A stretch of DNA of 64,000 nucleotides from Micromonospora sp. HM5-17. Lineage in GTDB: Bacteria; Actinomycetota; Actinomycetes; Mycobacteriales; Micromonosporaceae. The notes beneath the pieces were generated by a model. That model was not told where the DNA came from. It saw nothing but the letters and a program-made list of their open reading frames with translations, and did not search any database. Position 1 is the first letter of the stretch. Each line of letters opens with the position of its first letter. Both the position numbers and the translations under genes were made by a program. The stretch is from positions 248,001 to 312,000 of the forward strand of contig NZ_RJWA01000003.1 of NCBI RefSeq assembly GCF_003762835.1, in the 5' to 3' direction. Positions 37,104 through 46,714 of this stretch are shown here, in pieces.

Positions 37104-38717
37104 CTGAGACTCGAACTGCGCGGCATCACCAAGCGGTTCGGTGACCTGGTCGCCAACGACCACATCGACCTGACGGTGGAGCCCGGAGAGATCCACGCGC
37201 TGCTCGGGGAGAACGGCGCGGGTAAGTCGACCCTGATGAACGTCCTGTACGGGCTGCTCCAGCCGGACGAGGGGGAGATCATCGTCGACGGCCGGCCGCT
37301 GCGGGTCCGTGGCCCCGGTGACGCGATCGCCGCCGGCATCGGCATGGTGCACCAGCACTTCATGCTGGTCCCGGTCTTCACCGTGGCCGAGAACGTCATG
37401 CTCGGCGCCGAGCAGGTCCGCGGCGGCTTCCTCGGCTTCCTCGACCGGCGGCGGGCCCGCCGCCAGGTCATCGAGGTCTCGACCCGCTACAACCTGCGGG
37501 TGGACCCGGACGCGGTCGTCGAGGACCTACCCGTCGGGGTGCAGCAGCGAGTCGAGATCGTCAAGGCCCTCACCCGCGACGTCGACCTTCTGATCCTCGA
37601 CGAGCCGACCGCGGTGCTGACCCCGCAGGAGACCGAGGAACTGCTCGCCGTCATGAGGGCGCTCCGGGAATCCGGCAAGTCGATCGTCTTCATCACCCAC
37701 AAGCTCAAGGAGGTGAAGGCGATCGCGGACCGGATCACGGTGATCCGGCGGGGCCGCGTCGTCGGCACGGCCGGCCCGGACGCGAGCGAGGACGAGCTCG
37801 CGGCGCTGATGGTCGGCCGTACCGTCAGCCTGCTGGTCGACAAGGGCCCGGCCCGACCCGGCGCGCCGGTGCTGGAGATCGAGGGGCTGGTGGTCGACGA
37901 CGACCGGTCCTGCCGCGCCGTCGACGGGGTCGACCTGACCGTACGGGCCGGCGAGGTGCTCGGCATCGCCGGCGTCCAGGGCAACGGCCAGACCGAGCTG
38001 ATCGAGGCGTTGATGGGGCTGCGACCGATCCTGCGCGGCTCGGTGCGTCTGGCCGGCGAGCGGATCGACGGCTGGCCCACCAAGCGGGTCCTCCGGGCCG
38101 GGGTCGGCTACGTCCCCGAGGACCGCAGCGTCGACGGTCTGGTCCGGGAGTTCAGCGTCGCCGAGAACCTGGTGCTGGACATCTACGACCAGCCGCCGTT
38201 CGGGACGGGACTCGTGCTCAGGCCCGACGCGATCGCCGCCTCGGCCCGGAAGCGGATCCCCGAGTTCGACGTCCGAACCCCGTCCGCCGAGGCCGCCGTC
38301 GGGACGCTCTCCGGCGGCAACCAGCAGAAGGTGATCATCGCGCGGGAGATGTCCCGGCCGCTCAAGCTCTTCGTGGCCGCCCAGCCCACCCGGGGCGTGG
38401 ACGTCGGCTCCATCGAGTTCATCCACCGCCGGATCGTCCACGAGCGGGACATCGGCACCGCCGTCCTGCTCGTCTCCAGCGAGCTGGACGAGGTGATCGG
38501 GCTCGCCGACCGGATCGCGGTGATGTACCGGGGCCGGATCCTCGGCATCGTCGGCCCGGAGACCCCACGCGAGGAGATCGGGCTGCTGATGGCCGGCATC
38601 ACCGGCGCGGTGGACGGAGCCGGGGAGGCCGAGCCCGCCCGCCCGGCCGGCCCCGGTACGCCGACGCCCACCGGGCCCGCCCCCGCCGACGACCCTGGTA
38701 ACGAGGAAGCCCGATGA
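37104..38717 (+). CDS. Nucleoside ABC transporter ATPase (double domain)
   Basis: 537 residues with two ABC domains. First: Walker [10 protein letters not shown], signature LPVGVQQR, Walker [13 protein letters not shown]. Second: GVQGNGQTE in place of a full Walker A, signature LSGGNQQK, and [10 protein letters not shown]; the second half is probably the degenerate site, as in RbsA. No ATG, GTG or TTG lies in frame near the protein start [16 protein letters not shown] at 37104 follows a perfect AGGAGG (37093-37098) by 5 bases, so CTG is the likely start. A -10-like TAGGCT is at 37067-37072. Confidence 0.88.
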   Translation: MRLELRGITKRFGDLVANDHIDLTVEPGEIHALLGENGAGKSTLMNVLYGLLQPDEGEIIVDGRPLRVRGPGDAIAAGIGMVHQHFMLVPVFTVAENVMLGAEQVRGGFLGFLDRRRARRQVIEVSTRYNLRVDPDAVVEDLPVGVQQRVEIVKALTRDVDLLILDEPTAVLTPQETEELLAVMRALRESGKSIVFITHKLKEVKAIADRITVIRRGRVVGTAGPDASEDELAALMVGRTVSLLVDKGPARPGAPVLEIEGLVVDDDRSCRAVDGVDLTVRAGEVLGIAGVQGNGQTELIEALMGLRPILRGSVRLAGERIDGWPTKRVLRAGVGYVPEDRSVDGLVREFSVAENLVLDIYDQPPFGTGLVLRPDAIAASARKRIPEFDVRTPSAEAAVGTLSGGNQQKVIIAREMSRPLKLFVAAQPTRGVDVGSIEFIHRRIVHERDIGTAVLLVSSELDEVIGLADRIAVMYRGRILGIVGPETPREEIGLLMAGITGAVDGAGEAEPARPAGPGTPTPTGPAPADDPGNEEAR

Positions 38718-40141
38718 CCGACGTCAACACCTCCGGGGTGCCCGCGCCGCGGGAGAATCCCGATCGGGAGCACGCCGAGGCCGAGAAGGTGAGCACCGCC
38801 GACGCCTCCGGTGACGCTGGCACGACGAACGGTGACGCCGTCCACACCACCGGTGAGGCGACGCCCCTCGGCGCGACCGCCGCGACGGCCGGCGGGGCAC
38901 CGACCGACCGGGACGGCGGGGCCGCGTTGCTGCTGACGCTCTTCGTCCGCAACCTCTGGTCGGCGAACACCGTCACGGTCACCGTGCTCGCCATCGTGCT
39001 GGCGCTGGTGATCGGCGCCATCCTGATCATCGTCTCCGACCCGGACGTGCTCGCCACCTTCGGCTACCTCGCGGCCCGGCCCTCCGACGCACTGAACTCG
39101 AGCTGGGCGGCGGTCAGCGACGCGTACGCCAACCTCTTCAAGGGTGCGGTCGTCGACCCGGCGGCGGTACGGGACTGGATCAACGGGACGGGTGGCTGGC
39201 AGCCGGTCTTCGCGCCGATCTCCGAGACCCTGACCTACGCCGCCCCGCTGGTCTTCACCGGGTTGGCGGTGTCGCTGGCGTTCCGGGGCGGCCTGTTCAA
39301 CATCGGCGCCCAGGGCCAGGCCACCCTCGGCGTGATCCTGGCCGCGCTGGCCGGTTTCCTGCTGCCGTTGCCGCCGGTCGTCCACCTGATCGTGGCGCTA
39401 CTCGCCGGGGCGCTCGGCGGCGCGCTCTGGGGCTTCGCCTCCGGCTTCCTCAAGGCCCGGACCGGGGCGCACGAGGTGATCACCACGATCATGCTCAACT
39501 ACGTCGCCACGTACTTCCTGGCCTGGATCATCGTGCAGGACGGGGTGCACGCGCCGGACCGTACCGACGCGATCAGCCGGTCCGTCGACGGCTCCGCCCA
39601 GCTGCCCCGGCTGCTCGGCGGCGACCTGCGGGTCCACCTCGGAATCGTGCTCGCCGTCGCCGCCACCTGGGCGGTCTCCTGGTTGCTCAACCGCTCCACC
39701 CTCGGCTTCGAGCTGCGCGCGGTCGGGGCCAACCCGGAGGCGGCCCGGACCGCCGGGATCAGCGTCGCGAGGACGTACGTCCTGGTCATGGCGATCGCGG
39801 GGGCGCTGGCCGGGCTCGGCGGCTCGAACATGGTGCTCGGCAGCACGGCCACCGCGCTCACCCCGTTGGTGGTCGCCCAGATCGGCTTCGACGGCATCCT
39901 GGTGGCGCTGCTCGGCCGGGTGAAGCCGTGGGGGGTCGCGCTCGCCGCGCTGCTCTTCGGCGCGCTGCAGGCCGGCGGCAACCGGATGCAGTCGTACGCG
40001 AGTGTCTCGCTGGAGCTGGTCACGGTGCTCCAGGCGCTGATCGTCATCTTCATCGCCGCGCCGGCCCTGGTGAAGGCGATCTTCGGGCTCCGGGCCGCCC
40101 GGGTCGCCCGGGCCCAGATGAGCATGGCGAAGGGCTGGTGA
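38714..40141 (+). CDS. Nucleoside ABC transporter permease 1
   Basis: 475 residues. An unusually long hydrophilic N-terminal tail (about 70 residues, Ala/Thr/Gly-rich) comes before the membrane core. The family motif [33 protein letters not shown] and [18 protein letters not shown] are typical of BPD_transp_2 permeases of the YufP/NupP group. The ATG overlaps the ATPase stop (ATGA). Confidence 0.9.
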   Translation: MTDVNTSGVPAPRENPDREHAEAEKVSTADASGDAGTTNGDAVHTTGEATPLGATAATAGGAPTDRDGGAALLLTLFVRNLWSANTVTVTVLAIVLALVIGAILIIVSDPDVLATFGYLAARPSDALNSSWAAVSDAYANLFKGAVVDPAAVRDWINGTGGWQPVFAPISETLTYAAPLVFTGLAVSLAFRGGLFNIGAQGQATLGVILAALAGFLLPLPPVVHLIVALLAGALGGALWGFASGFLKARTGAHEVITTIMLNYVATYFLAWIIVQDGVHAPDRTDAISRSVDGSAQLPRLLGGDLRVHLGIVLAVAATWAVSWLLNRSTLGFELRAVGANPEAARTAGISVARTYVLVMAIAGALAGLGGSNMVLGSTATALTPLVVAQIGFDGILVALLGRVKPWGVALAALLFGALQAGGNRMQSYASVSLELVTVLQALIVIFIAAPALVKAIFGLRAARVARAQMSMAKGW

Positions 40142-40200
40142 GACCGGTGGACGCGAGGAGAGCGTGCGAGCCGCGCAGTCGCGAACGGAGGGCTGCTCTG

Positions 40201-41478
40201 ATGTCAACCGTGACCGCCGATGACGTCGCGGTCGCCGTACGACCGGGGTTCTGGACCCGCGACCGCAAGGTCGGGGCCGGGGCCGTGCTGTTCGGTGTCG
40301 TCGCGGCGGCCCTGTTCGGCGCCCTGGCCACCGGAGCGGACGCCCGGTTCACCATCAGCGAGGATGCCGGCGGTGCCGCGGTGGCGATCGACGGCACGCT
40401 CGGCGCCATCCTCTTCGGGCTGATCGCGGCGGCGGCCGGGGCGGCGCTGCTGGCCGGGGTGCCCACGCGCTGGTTCACCCCGCTGCTCGGCGTCGCGGTG
40501 GTCGGCGTCGTGCTGTCATTCCTCTGCTGGCAGGTCTCGGCGGCCCCGGCGGGTCAGAACTTCATGCCGCTGGTCAACATCGTCCGCGGGACGTTCATCC
40601 TCGCCCTGCCGTTGATCTTCGGCTCCCTCGCGGGCGTGCTCTGCGAACGCTCCGGCGTGGTCAACGTGGCGATCGAGGGCCAGCTGCTGATGGGGGCCTT
40701 CTGCGGCGCCCTGGTCGGCACGATCGCGGCGAACGCCTGGGTCGGGCTGGTCGCGGCGGCGCTCGGCGGGGCGCTGATCTCCCTGCTGCTCGCCGTCTTC
40801 ACCATCCGGTACCTGGTCGACCAGGTGGTGATGGGGATCGTGCTGAACCTCTTCGCGGTCGGCCTGACCGGATTCCTCTACGAGCGGCTGATGCAGCCCG
40901 ATGCGGCGGCGTACAACCAGCCGCCCCGGTTCGAGGCGTGGCCGATCCCGGTCCTGTCCGACATCCCGCTGCTCGGTCCGGCGCTGTTCAGCGGCACCAT
41001 CTTCCTCTACCTGGCGCTGGTCCTCGTGGTGGTGATCCACGTCGCGCTCTTCCGGACCCGGTGGGGACTGCGGACCCGGTCGGTGGGCGAGCACCCGACC
41101 GCCGCCGACACCCTCGGGGTCAAGGTGCTCGCGCTGCGCTACCGCAACGTGCTGCTCGCGGGCATGGTCGCCGGGGTCGGAGGCGCCTCGTACACCCTGG
41201 CGCTCTACACCTTCACCAAGAACATGATCGGGGGAAAGGGCTTCATCGCCCTCGCCGCACTGATCTTCGGGCGGTGGAGCCCGACCGGGGCGCTGCTGGC
41301 CGCGCTCTTCTTCGGCTTCGCCGACCAGCTCGGCACGTACCTCAGCGCCATCAACAGCAAGATCCCGAGCGAGTTCCTGGCCATGCTGCCGTACCTCGCC
41401 ACCCTGCTCGCCGTGGCCGGGCTGGTGGGCAAGGTGCGCGCGCCGGCCGCCGACGGAAAGCCCTACATCAAGGGCTGA
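40201..41478 (+). CDS. Nucleoside ABC transporter permease 2
   Basis: 425 residues, about ten membrane segments. CERSGVVNVAIEGQLLMGAF is the matching family motif, followed by YLVDQVVMGIVLNLFAVGLTGFLY and RTRSVGEHPTAADTLGV, the YufQ/NupQ type. ATG 40201 is preceded by GGAGG about 9 bases away; the 59-base gap after permease 1 holds nothing else. Confidence 0.9.
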   Translation: MSTVTADDVAVAVRPGFWTRDRKVGAGAVLFGVVAAALFGALATGADARFTISEDAGGAAVAIDGTLGAILFGLIAAAAGAALLAGVPTRWFTPLLGVAVVGVVLSFLCWQVSAAPAGQNFMPLVNIVRGTFILALPLIFGSLAGVLCERSGVVNVAIEGQLLMGAFCGALVGTIAANAWVGLVAAALGGALISLLLAVFTIRYLVDQVVMGIVLNLFAVGLTGFLYERLMQPDAAAYNQPPRFEAWPIPVLSDIPLLGPALFSGTIFLYLALVLVVVIHVALFRTRWGLRTRSVGEHPTAADTLGVKVLALRYRNVLLAGMVAGVGGASYTLALYTFTKNMIGGKGFIALAALIFGRWSPTGALLAALFFGFADQLGTYLSAINSKIPSEFLAMLPYLATLLAVAGLVGKVRAPAADGKPYIKG

Positions 41479-41490
41479 CCAGCGGCGAGG

Positions 41491-41496
41491 CAGGAT
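41491..41496 (+). promoter_or_regulatory. Putative -10 box (CAGGAT) for leaderless cdd
   Basis: CAGGAT, 6 bases, then GTG 41503. If used, cytidine deaminase has its own promoter despite following the permease by 24 bases. Confidence 0.5.
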
Positions 41497-41502
41497 GGGG
41501 AC

Positions 41503-42213
41503 GTGACTTTGGAGATTGACTGGGCCACGCTGCGGGCGGCGGCGATCGACGTGATGCGGCACGCGTACGTGCCGTACTCGAACTTCCCGGTCGGGGCGGC
41601 GGCGCTGGTCGACGACGGCCGGGTGGTCGTCGGCTGCAACGTCGAGAACGCCTCGTACGGGATCACGCTCTGCGCCGAGTGCGGGGTGATCTCCGCACTG
41701 CACGCCTCCGGCGGCGGCACCATCGTCGCGCTCTCCTGCGTCGGCGCCACCGGCGCACCGTTGATGCCGTGCGGCCGGTGCCGGCAGCTGCTCTGGGAGC
41801 ATGGCGGGCCGGACTGCCTGGTCGAGGCGGAACCCGTTCCGCTGCGGGTGGCGGAGCTGCTGCCGTTCGCGTTCGGGGCCGCGGATCTGGAGGCGATGGC
41901 GACGGAGACGAAGGTGCCGAGCGTACCGGAGGCGCTGGCCGCCTGGCGGGGCCGCGGGACGGTCTTCCTGCACCCGGACGTCTCCGGCGGCCAGCAGATT
42001 TGGACCGGGTACTGGGAGCGGGCCGCGGGCGACGCCGAGGGTGCCCCGACCGGGGTGCTGGAGGAGGCGCCGACCTGGACCGACGTCGCCGACGCGATCA
42101 CCTGGGCGCAGGCGCGCACGCCCCGGGTCGTGGTGGTCGACGCCGACGGCACGATGTTCTGGGCCGGCGAGGGGGAGCCGCCGGCGGAGATTCCCCGGCG
42201 CTGGGTCGGGTGA
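41503..42213 (+). CDS. cdd: Cytidine deaminase with a C-terminal extension
   Basis: Zinc enzyme converting cytidine and deoxycytidine to uridines. Residues 1 to about 130 form the normal homotetramer-type domain: VGAAALVDDGR, NVENASYGITLCAECGVI (Cys and catalytic Glu) and PCGRCRQLLWE (two zinc cysteines). A further about 100 residues follow, twice the usual length, with WRGRGTVFLHPDV, IWTGYWERAAG and RVVVVDADGTMFW. I do not recognise this part. There is no frameshift; the reading frame is continuous. Placed between nucleoside permeases and thymidine phosphorylase. Confidence 0.9.
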   Translation: MTLEIDWATLRAAAIDVMRHAYVPYSNFPVGAAALVDDGRVVVGCNVENASYGITLCAECGVISALHASGGGTIVALSCVGATGAPLMPCGRCRQLLWEHGGPDCLVEAEPVPLRVAELLPFAFGAADLEAMATETKVPSVPEALAAWRGRGTVFLHPDVSGGQQIWTGYWERAAGDAEGAPTGVLEEAPTWTDVADAITWAQARTPRVVVVDADGTMFWAGEGEPPAEIPRRWVG

Positions 42214-42343
42214 CCATCCCGGCCCACCGACCGGGGTGCGGGTCACCCGCCGGACCACCAGCCGGCTGCTGGGCGGCGGCTCGCGGTCGGCACGCGGACG
42301 GTGCCGCCGCGGACGGTACGACCATGAGAAAGAAGGACGGGTT

Positions 42344-43624
42344 GTGAGTGGGTTCGCCGCGGTCGACGTGATCCGGACCAAGCGCGATGGCGGGGTGCTC
42401 TCCGACGCGCAGATCGACTGGGTGGTCGACGCGTACACCCGGGGTGTGGTCGCGGACGAGCAGATGTCGGCGCTGGCCATGGCGATCCTGCTGCGCGGGA
42501 TGACCCCGGGCGAGATCGCCCGCTGGACCGCCGCGATGATCGCCAGTGGGGAGCGGCTGGACCTGTCGGGGGTTTCCCGGCCCACCGTGGACAAGCACTC
42601 CACCGGTGGGGTCGGCGACAAGATCACGCTTCCGCTGACGCCGCTCGTGGCGGCCTGCGGCGCCGCCGTACCGCAACTCTCCGGGCGCGGTCTCGGGCAC
42701 ACCGGCGGCACGCTGGACAAGCTGGAGTCGATTCCCGGGTGGCGGGCGGCGCTGACCACCGAGGAGTTCACGGCGCAGCTGCGGGAGGTCGGAGCGGTGA
42801 TCTGCGCTGCCGGGGAGCGCCTGGCCCCGGCCGACCGCAAGCTGTACGCGCTGCGGGACGTGACCGGGACCGTGGAGGCGATTCCGCTGATCGCCAGCTC
42901 GATCATGAGCAAGAAGATCGCCGAGGGAACCGGGGCGCTGGTCCTGGACGTGAAGGTCGGCTCGGGCGCGTTCATGAAGTCGGAGGAGGACGCCCGGGAA
43001 CTGGCCCGGACCATGGTGGAGCTGGGGACCGCGCACGACGTGCGTACGGTCGCGCTGCTCACGGAGATGTCGACGCCGCTGGGTCGGGCCGTCGGCAACG
43101 CCGTCGAGGTCGCCGAATCCGTGGAGGTGCTCGCCGGCGGCGGTCCCGCCGACGTGGTGGAGCTGACCCTCGTGCTGGCCCGGGAGATGCTCGTCGCGGT
43201 CGGCCTGCCGGACGCCGATCCCGAGCGGGCCCTGCGAGACGGCCGGGCCATGGACGTGTGGCGGACCATGATCCGGGCCCAGGGCGGTGACCCGGACGCG
43301 CCACTGCCGGCCGCTCCGGAGGTGGAGGTGGTCCGCGCCGACCGGGACGGGTATGTCTCGGCCGTCGACGCGTACCGGATCGGGATCGCCGCGTGGCGGC
43401 TCGGTGCGGGACGGGCCCGTAAGGAGGACCCGGTGAGCGCGGCGGCCGGGGTGGTGCTGCATCGCAAACCCGGCGATCCGGTCCGGGTGGGAGACCCGCT
43501 CTACGAGCTGCGGGCCGAGGAGCCGGAGCGGATCGCCGCGGCTCGGGCCGACGCGGCGGCGGCCGTCTCGATCTCGACCGACCCGCCCGAGGTACGGCCG
43601 TTGGTCATCGACCGGATCGGGTGA
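42344..43624 (+). CDS. deoA: Thymidine (pyrimidine-nucleoside) phosphorylase
   Basis: Splits thymidine or uridine with phosphate. 426 residues. Motifs: DVIRTKRDGGVLS at the N-terminus, the signature SGRGLGHTGGTLDKLESIPG, KHSTGGVGDK for phosphate binding, and SIMSKKIAEGTGALVLDVKVGSGAFMK. GTG 42344 has AAGGA 7 bases ahead. A short frame upstream (MRKKDGL) ends over this start, probably by chance. Confidence 0.94.
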   Translation: MSGFAAVDVIRTKRDGGVLSDAQIDWVVDAYTRGVVADEQMSALAMAILLRGMTPGEIARWTAAMIASGERLDLSGVSRPTVDKHSTGGVGDKITLPLTPLVAACGAAVPQLSGRGLGHTGGTLDKLESIPGWRAALTTEEFTAQLREVGAVICAAGERLAPADRKLYALRDVTGTVEAIPLIASSIMSKKIAEGTGALVLDVKVGSGAFMKSEEDARELARTMVELGTAHDVRTVALLTEMSTPLGRAVGNAVEVAESVEVLAGGGPADVVELTLVLAREMLVAVGLPDADPERALRDGRAMDVWRTMIRAQGGDPDAPLPAAPEVEVVRADRDGYVSAVDAYRIGIAAWRLGAGRARKEDPVSAAAGVVLHRKPGDPVRVGDPLYELRAEEPERIAAARADAAAAVSISTDPPEVRPLVIDRIG

Positions 43625-43870
43625 CCGGGCGCCAAGCCACGCGTACGGCTCGTTCGCCTGCGGCGGCCCCGTCACGGCGGTCGGACCGCCGGCGGCGGCC
43701 AGGCCGCGCGGCACGCCGGCCATGGGCGGGGACCTGGTGGCGTGCCTGGTGAGAGGATATCCTCCGTCGCCGGAGGCTCCCCGGGTCCGCTGCGGCGCCG
43801 GCCCGGGCGGCCAGCCGGGGTCTCGGGCACACCGCCCGGCCCCGCACGGCGCCGATCGACCTGAACCGGA

Positions 43871-43876
43871 CAGGAT
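43871..43876 (+). promoter_or_regulatory. Putative -10 box (CAGGAT) for leaderless DUF4272 gene
   Basis: CAGGAT, 8 bases, then GTG 43885. Confidence 0.45.
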
Positions 43877-43884
43877 CACCAGCT

Positions 43885-44565
43885 GTGAGCGTGCCCGTTC
43901 CCGATCCTCGGGAGGTCCGTGCCGCCAACGTCGCCGAGATGAGCCGGCTCGGCCTGCCGCTGCCGCCCGCGCAGTTCCCGCTCGTGTGGGAACCCGGTGA
44001 CACGGTGGAGCTGCGGCCCACCGCCGAGCTGGAGGCCCGGATCGCCGTTCTCCACCTGGTACTGGCCCGCTGCTTCGGGATGTCGGCCGAGGCGGGGATG
44101 AGCTGGCTGCTCAGCTCGCATCTGGTGGAGACGGTCACGCCGCCGGAGTGGCAGTTCGTGGCCGGGGACCGCGGCGACCACCGATCCTTCGTGCTGCACC
44201 ACGACGCGGTCTTCGCGCTGGCCTGGCTGCTCGGGCTGAGCCGGCACCTGGACCCGACCGCGCCGACGGACGACCGGCTCATGGCCCGGTTGCCGGACCT
44301 GCGCGCGGGAGAAACCTTCGCGGAGTGGCGTTCGCGTACCCTGGCCGCGCCCCGGGACGCCGTGGAGGCGGCCGTCGTACTCGACTACTACTACTGCCTG
44401 GACTGGGGCTACCTGGAGGCCGAGCGGCGGGGCCTCCGGCTGCCCGGCCTGATCGACAGCAACGCGATCGGCCAGCGTCGGTGGGCCCTGGAGTGGGCCG
44501 TGGTCTTTCGGGGACCCTTCCACGACCCCCCGCCCGGGTGGGAAGAGGTCGACCTTTCGACCTGA
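43885..44565 (+). CDS. DUF4272 domain protein
   Basis: 226 residues, soluble. The pattern VRAANVAEMSRLGLPL, then RCFGMSAEAGMSWL and, at the end, DSNAIGQRRWALEWAVVF matches DUF4272, a family of unknown function. Many aromatic residues in the second half (VLDYYYCLDWGYLEAERRG). The 260-base region before it holds a 12-bp palindrome GAGGATATCCTC (43753-43764) and no gene. No functional link to the nucleoside genes is evident. Confidence 0.8.
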   Translation: MSVPVPDPREVRAANVAEMSRLGLPLPPAQFPLVWEPGDTVELRPTAELEARIAVLHLVLARCFGMSAEAGMSWLLSSHLVETVTPPEWQFVAGDRGDHRSFVLHHDAVFALAWLLGLSRHLDPTAPTDDRLMARLPDLRAGETFAEWRSRTLAAPRDAVEAAVVLDYYYCLDWGYLEAERRGLRLPGLIDSNAIGQRRWALEWAVVFRGPFHDPPPGWEEVDLST

Positions 44566-44639
44566 CCGCCTCCGGCCCGATCCTGGCGCTGTCCCACCCC
44601 GCCGGATCCGTCGGGTGTCGGGTGGGGCGCGGGCCCGGA

Positions 44640-45548
44640 TCAGCGCGGGTGGTAGGCGGCGATCCGGACCGCCGCGGTCACCGGCACCGGTTCGACGAGC
44701 GTCCCGATCCGACCGTCGAGGCGGTCGGCATCGGTGTGCCAGGCGCTCGGGCCCATCTCGACCAGGGTGCGTACCTCGGCCCTGGTCAGCCGGAGGGTGT
44801 GCCGCCGTTCCGTGACGTCACCCGGGGTGAAGTGCGGCGTCAGGCTGCCGGCGACCCGCTCCTCCTTGGCCGGGTCCACCCGGAGCAGACCGAGGAGGTC
44901 GACCAGTTCGTGGAGGTGGTCCGCGGCCGGGGTGACCACCAGCAGGGTGCCATCCGGTCGCAGCACCCGCCGGAACTCGGCGCCGTTGCGCGGGGCGAAG
45001 ACGTTGAGTAGGAGGCCGGCCGCGCCGTCGGCCAGGGGCAGCCGGCGCCAGGTGTCGCAGAGCGCGGCGCCGGCCCGGGGATGGGCCCGGGCCGCGCGGC
45101 GCAGCGCCGGCTTCGAGGCGTCCAGCGCCAGGCCCGTCGCGGTGGGCAGGGCGTCGAGGACCGCGGCGAGATGCCGGCCGGTCCCGGCTCCGGCGTCGAC
45201 CACCAGGTCCGGGTACGTCGTCGATCCGCCCGGGCCGGGCGCCTGCCGCTGGGCGGCGGCGCCGGTACCGGTCGTACCGCCGGCGGCCGCGACCGCCCGG
45301 GCGGCGAGCGCGGCGGAGATGAAGTCGTAGTGGCCGGCGCCGAGAAACGCCTCGCGGGCGGCGACCATAGCCGGGGTGTCCCCGGAGTGCGGGGCCCGCC
45401 CCGCCGTCAGGTTCACGTAGCCCTGCCGGGCGACGTCGAAGCTGTGCCCGGCCGGGCACCGCAGCGCGGTCGTGGCGGCGGTCGGCGCCGGGGCCAGCGG
45501 TTGACCGCAGATCGGGCAGCGTAGGTGCCGCAGGGTCTCGGGAGGCAC
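44640..45548 (-). CDS. 23S rRNA guanine-N1 methyltransferase, RlmA/TlrB-like
   Basis: 302 residues. The N-terminal zinc-finger (RCPICGQPL, then LRCPAGHSFDVARQGYVNL) is typical of RlmA-type enzymes that methylate G745 or G748 in hairpin 35 of 23S rRNA. The SAM domain has VVDAGAGTGRHL and LNVFAPRNGAEFRRVLRPDG. TlrB-like members give resistance to tylosin-type macrolides, RlmA(I) members do not; sequence alone cannot decide here. The start is put at GTG 45548, 7 bases behind TATCGT; GTG 45557 is an alternative. Confidence 0.85.
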   Translation of the reverse strand: MPPETLRHLRCPICGQPLAPAPTAATTALRCPAGHSFDVARQGYVNLTAGRAPHSGDTPAMVAAREAFLGAGHYDFISAALAARAVAAAGGTTGTGAAAQRQAPGPGGSTTYPDLVVDAGAGTGRHLAAVLDALPTATGLALDASKPALRRAARAHPRAGAALCDTWRRLPLADGAAGLLLNVFAPRNGAEFRRVLRPDGTLLVVTPAADHLHELVDLLGLLRVDPAKEERVAGSLTPHFTPGDVTERRHTLRLTRAEVRTLVEMGPSAWHTDADRLDGRIGTLVEPVPVTAAVRIAAYHPR

Positions 45549-45555
45549 CCCTGCC

Positions 45556-45561
45556 ACGATA
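45556..45561 (-). promoter_or_regulatory. Putative -10 box (TATCGT) for leaderless rlmA-like gene
   Basis: On the minus strand TATCGT, then 7 bases, then GTG 45548. Confidence 0.4.
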
Positions 45562-45625
45562 GTGCCGCCCCGGCCGAGGGTGGCTTGGCGGCGGGGGTGT
45601 TCGGGGTGGGCCGGCGGCGGGCCAC

Positions 45626-45631
45626 TAGGGT
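45626..45631 (+). promoter_or_regulatory. Putative -10 box (TAGGGT) for leaderless add
   Basis: TAGGGT, 6 bases, then ATG 45638; the same box and spacing as before the WYL gene. Confidence 0.55.
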
Positions 45632-45637
45632 CGGCAC

Positions 45638-46714
45638 ATGGCGGCAATCGGCTACGAAGACATCGTCAAGGTCCCGAAGGCGCTGCTGCACGACCACCTC
45701 GACGGCGGGTTGCGTCCGGCGACCGTGGTTGAACTCGCCGACGCGGTGGGGCATCCGTTGCCGACCACCGACCCGGACGAACTCGGCCGGTGGTTCGTCG
45801 AGGCGGCCGACTCCGGGTCGCTCGAACGCTACCTGGAGACGTTCACGCACACCGTCGCGGTGATGCAGACCGCCGAGGCCCTGCACCGGGTCGCCGCCGA
45901 GTGCGCCATCGACCTGGCCGAGGACGGAGTGGTCTACGCCGAGGTCCGGTTCGCGCCGGAACAGCACCTGGACCGAGGGCTCAGCCTCGACGAGGTGGTC
46001 GAGGCGGTGCTGGCCGGGTTCGCCGAGGGCAGCGCCGACGCGGCGGCGGCCGGGCATCCGATCCGGATCGGCACGCTGCTCACCGCGATGCGGCACGCGG
46101 CCCGGTCGCAGGAGATCGCCGAACTCGCCGTACGGTACCGGGACGTCGGCGTGGTGGGCTTCGACATCGCGGGCGCCGAGGCGGGGTTCCCACCCACCCG
46201 GCACCTCGACGCGTTCGAGTACCTCCAGCGGGAGAACTTCCACTTCACCATCCACGCGGGCGAGGCGTTCGGCCTGCCGTCGATCTGGCAGGCGATCCAG
46301 TGGTGCGGCGCCGACCGGCTCGGCCACGGGGTGCGGATCATCGACGACATCACCCCCGGTGCCAAGCCGGTGCTCGGCCGGCTGGCCGCGTACGTCCGGG
46401 ACAAGCGGATCCCGCTCGAACTGTGCCCCTCGTCCAACGTGCAGACCGGCGCCGCGCCGTCGATCGCGGAACACCCCATCGGGCTGCTGCACGACCTGCG
46501 CTTCCGGGTCACGGTCAACACGGACAACCGGTTGATGAGCGGCACCTCCATGTCCCGGGAGATGGCGCTGCTGGTCGAGGCGTTCGGCTACGGCTACGCC
46601 GAACTCCAGTGGTTCACCATCAACGCGATGAAGAGCGCCTTCATCCCGTTCGACGAACGGCTGGCCATCATCAACGACGTGATCAAGCCCGCGTACGCCG
46701 CACTGCTGCCCTGA
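45638..46714 (+). CDS. add: Adenosine deaminase
   Basis: Converts adenosine to inosine in purine salvage. 358 residues, metal-dependent amidohydrolase fold. [10 protein letters not shown] carries the first two metal histidines, [10 protein letters not shown] the third histidine and catalytic glutamate, DRLGHGVRI another histidine, and [11 protein letters not shown] the last metal aspartate. The N-terminal [13 protein letters not shown] is typical of actinobacterial Add. Extends the nucleoside uptake and salvage cluster to purines. Confidence 0.95.
   Translation: MAAIGYEDIVKVPKALLHDHLDGGLRPATVVELADAVGHPLPTTDPDELGRWFVEAADSGSLERYLETFTHTVAVMQTAEALHRVAAECAIDLAEDGVVYAEVRFAPEQHLDRGLSLDEVVEAVLAGFAEGSADAAAAGHPIRIGTLLTAMRHAARSQEIAELAVRYRDVGVVGFDIAGAEAGFPPTRHLDAFEYLQRENFHFTIHAGEAFGLPSIWQAIQWCGADRLGHGVRIIDDITPGAKPVLGRLAAYVRDKRIPLELCPSSNVQTGAAPSIAEHPIGLLHDLRFRVTVNTDNRLMSGTSMSREMALLVEAFGYGYAELQWFTINAMKSAFIPFDERLAIINDVIKPAYAALLP

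Noticed and set aside
42324-42347. Seven-codon frame MRKKDGL overlapping the deoA start
   Set aside because: Very short; the GTGA overlap follows from the second deoA codon starting with A, and the purine run is the deoA ribosome-binding site.
40516-43467. 983-codon minus-strand frame over permease, cdd and deoA
   Set aside because: Antisense shadow of well-supported genes; composition is repetitive Arg/Ser/Ala with no domain.
43753-43764. GAGGATATCCTC palindrome before the DUF4272 gene
   Set aside because: Isolated 12-bp palindrome more than 100 bases from the start, with no second copy; not enough to call an operator.
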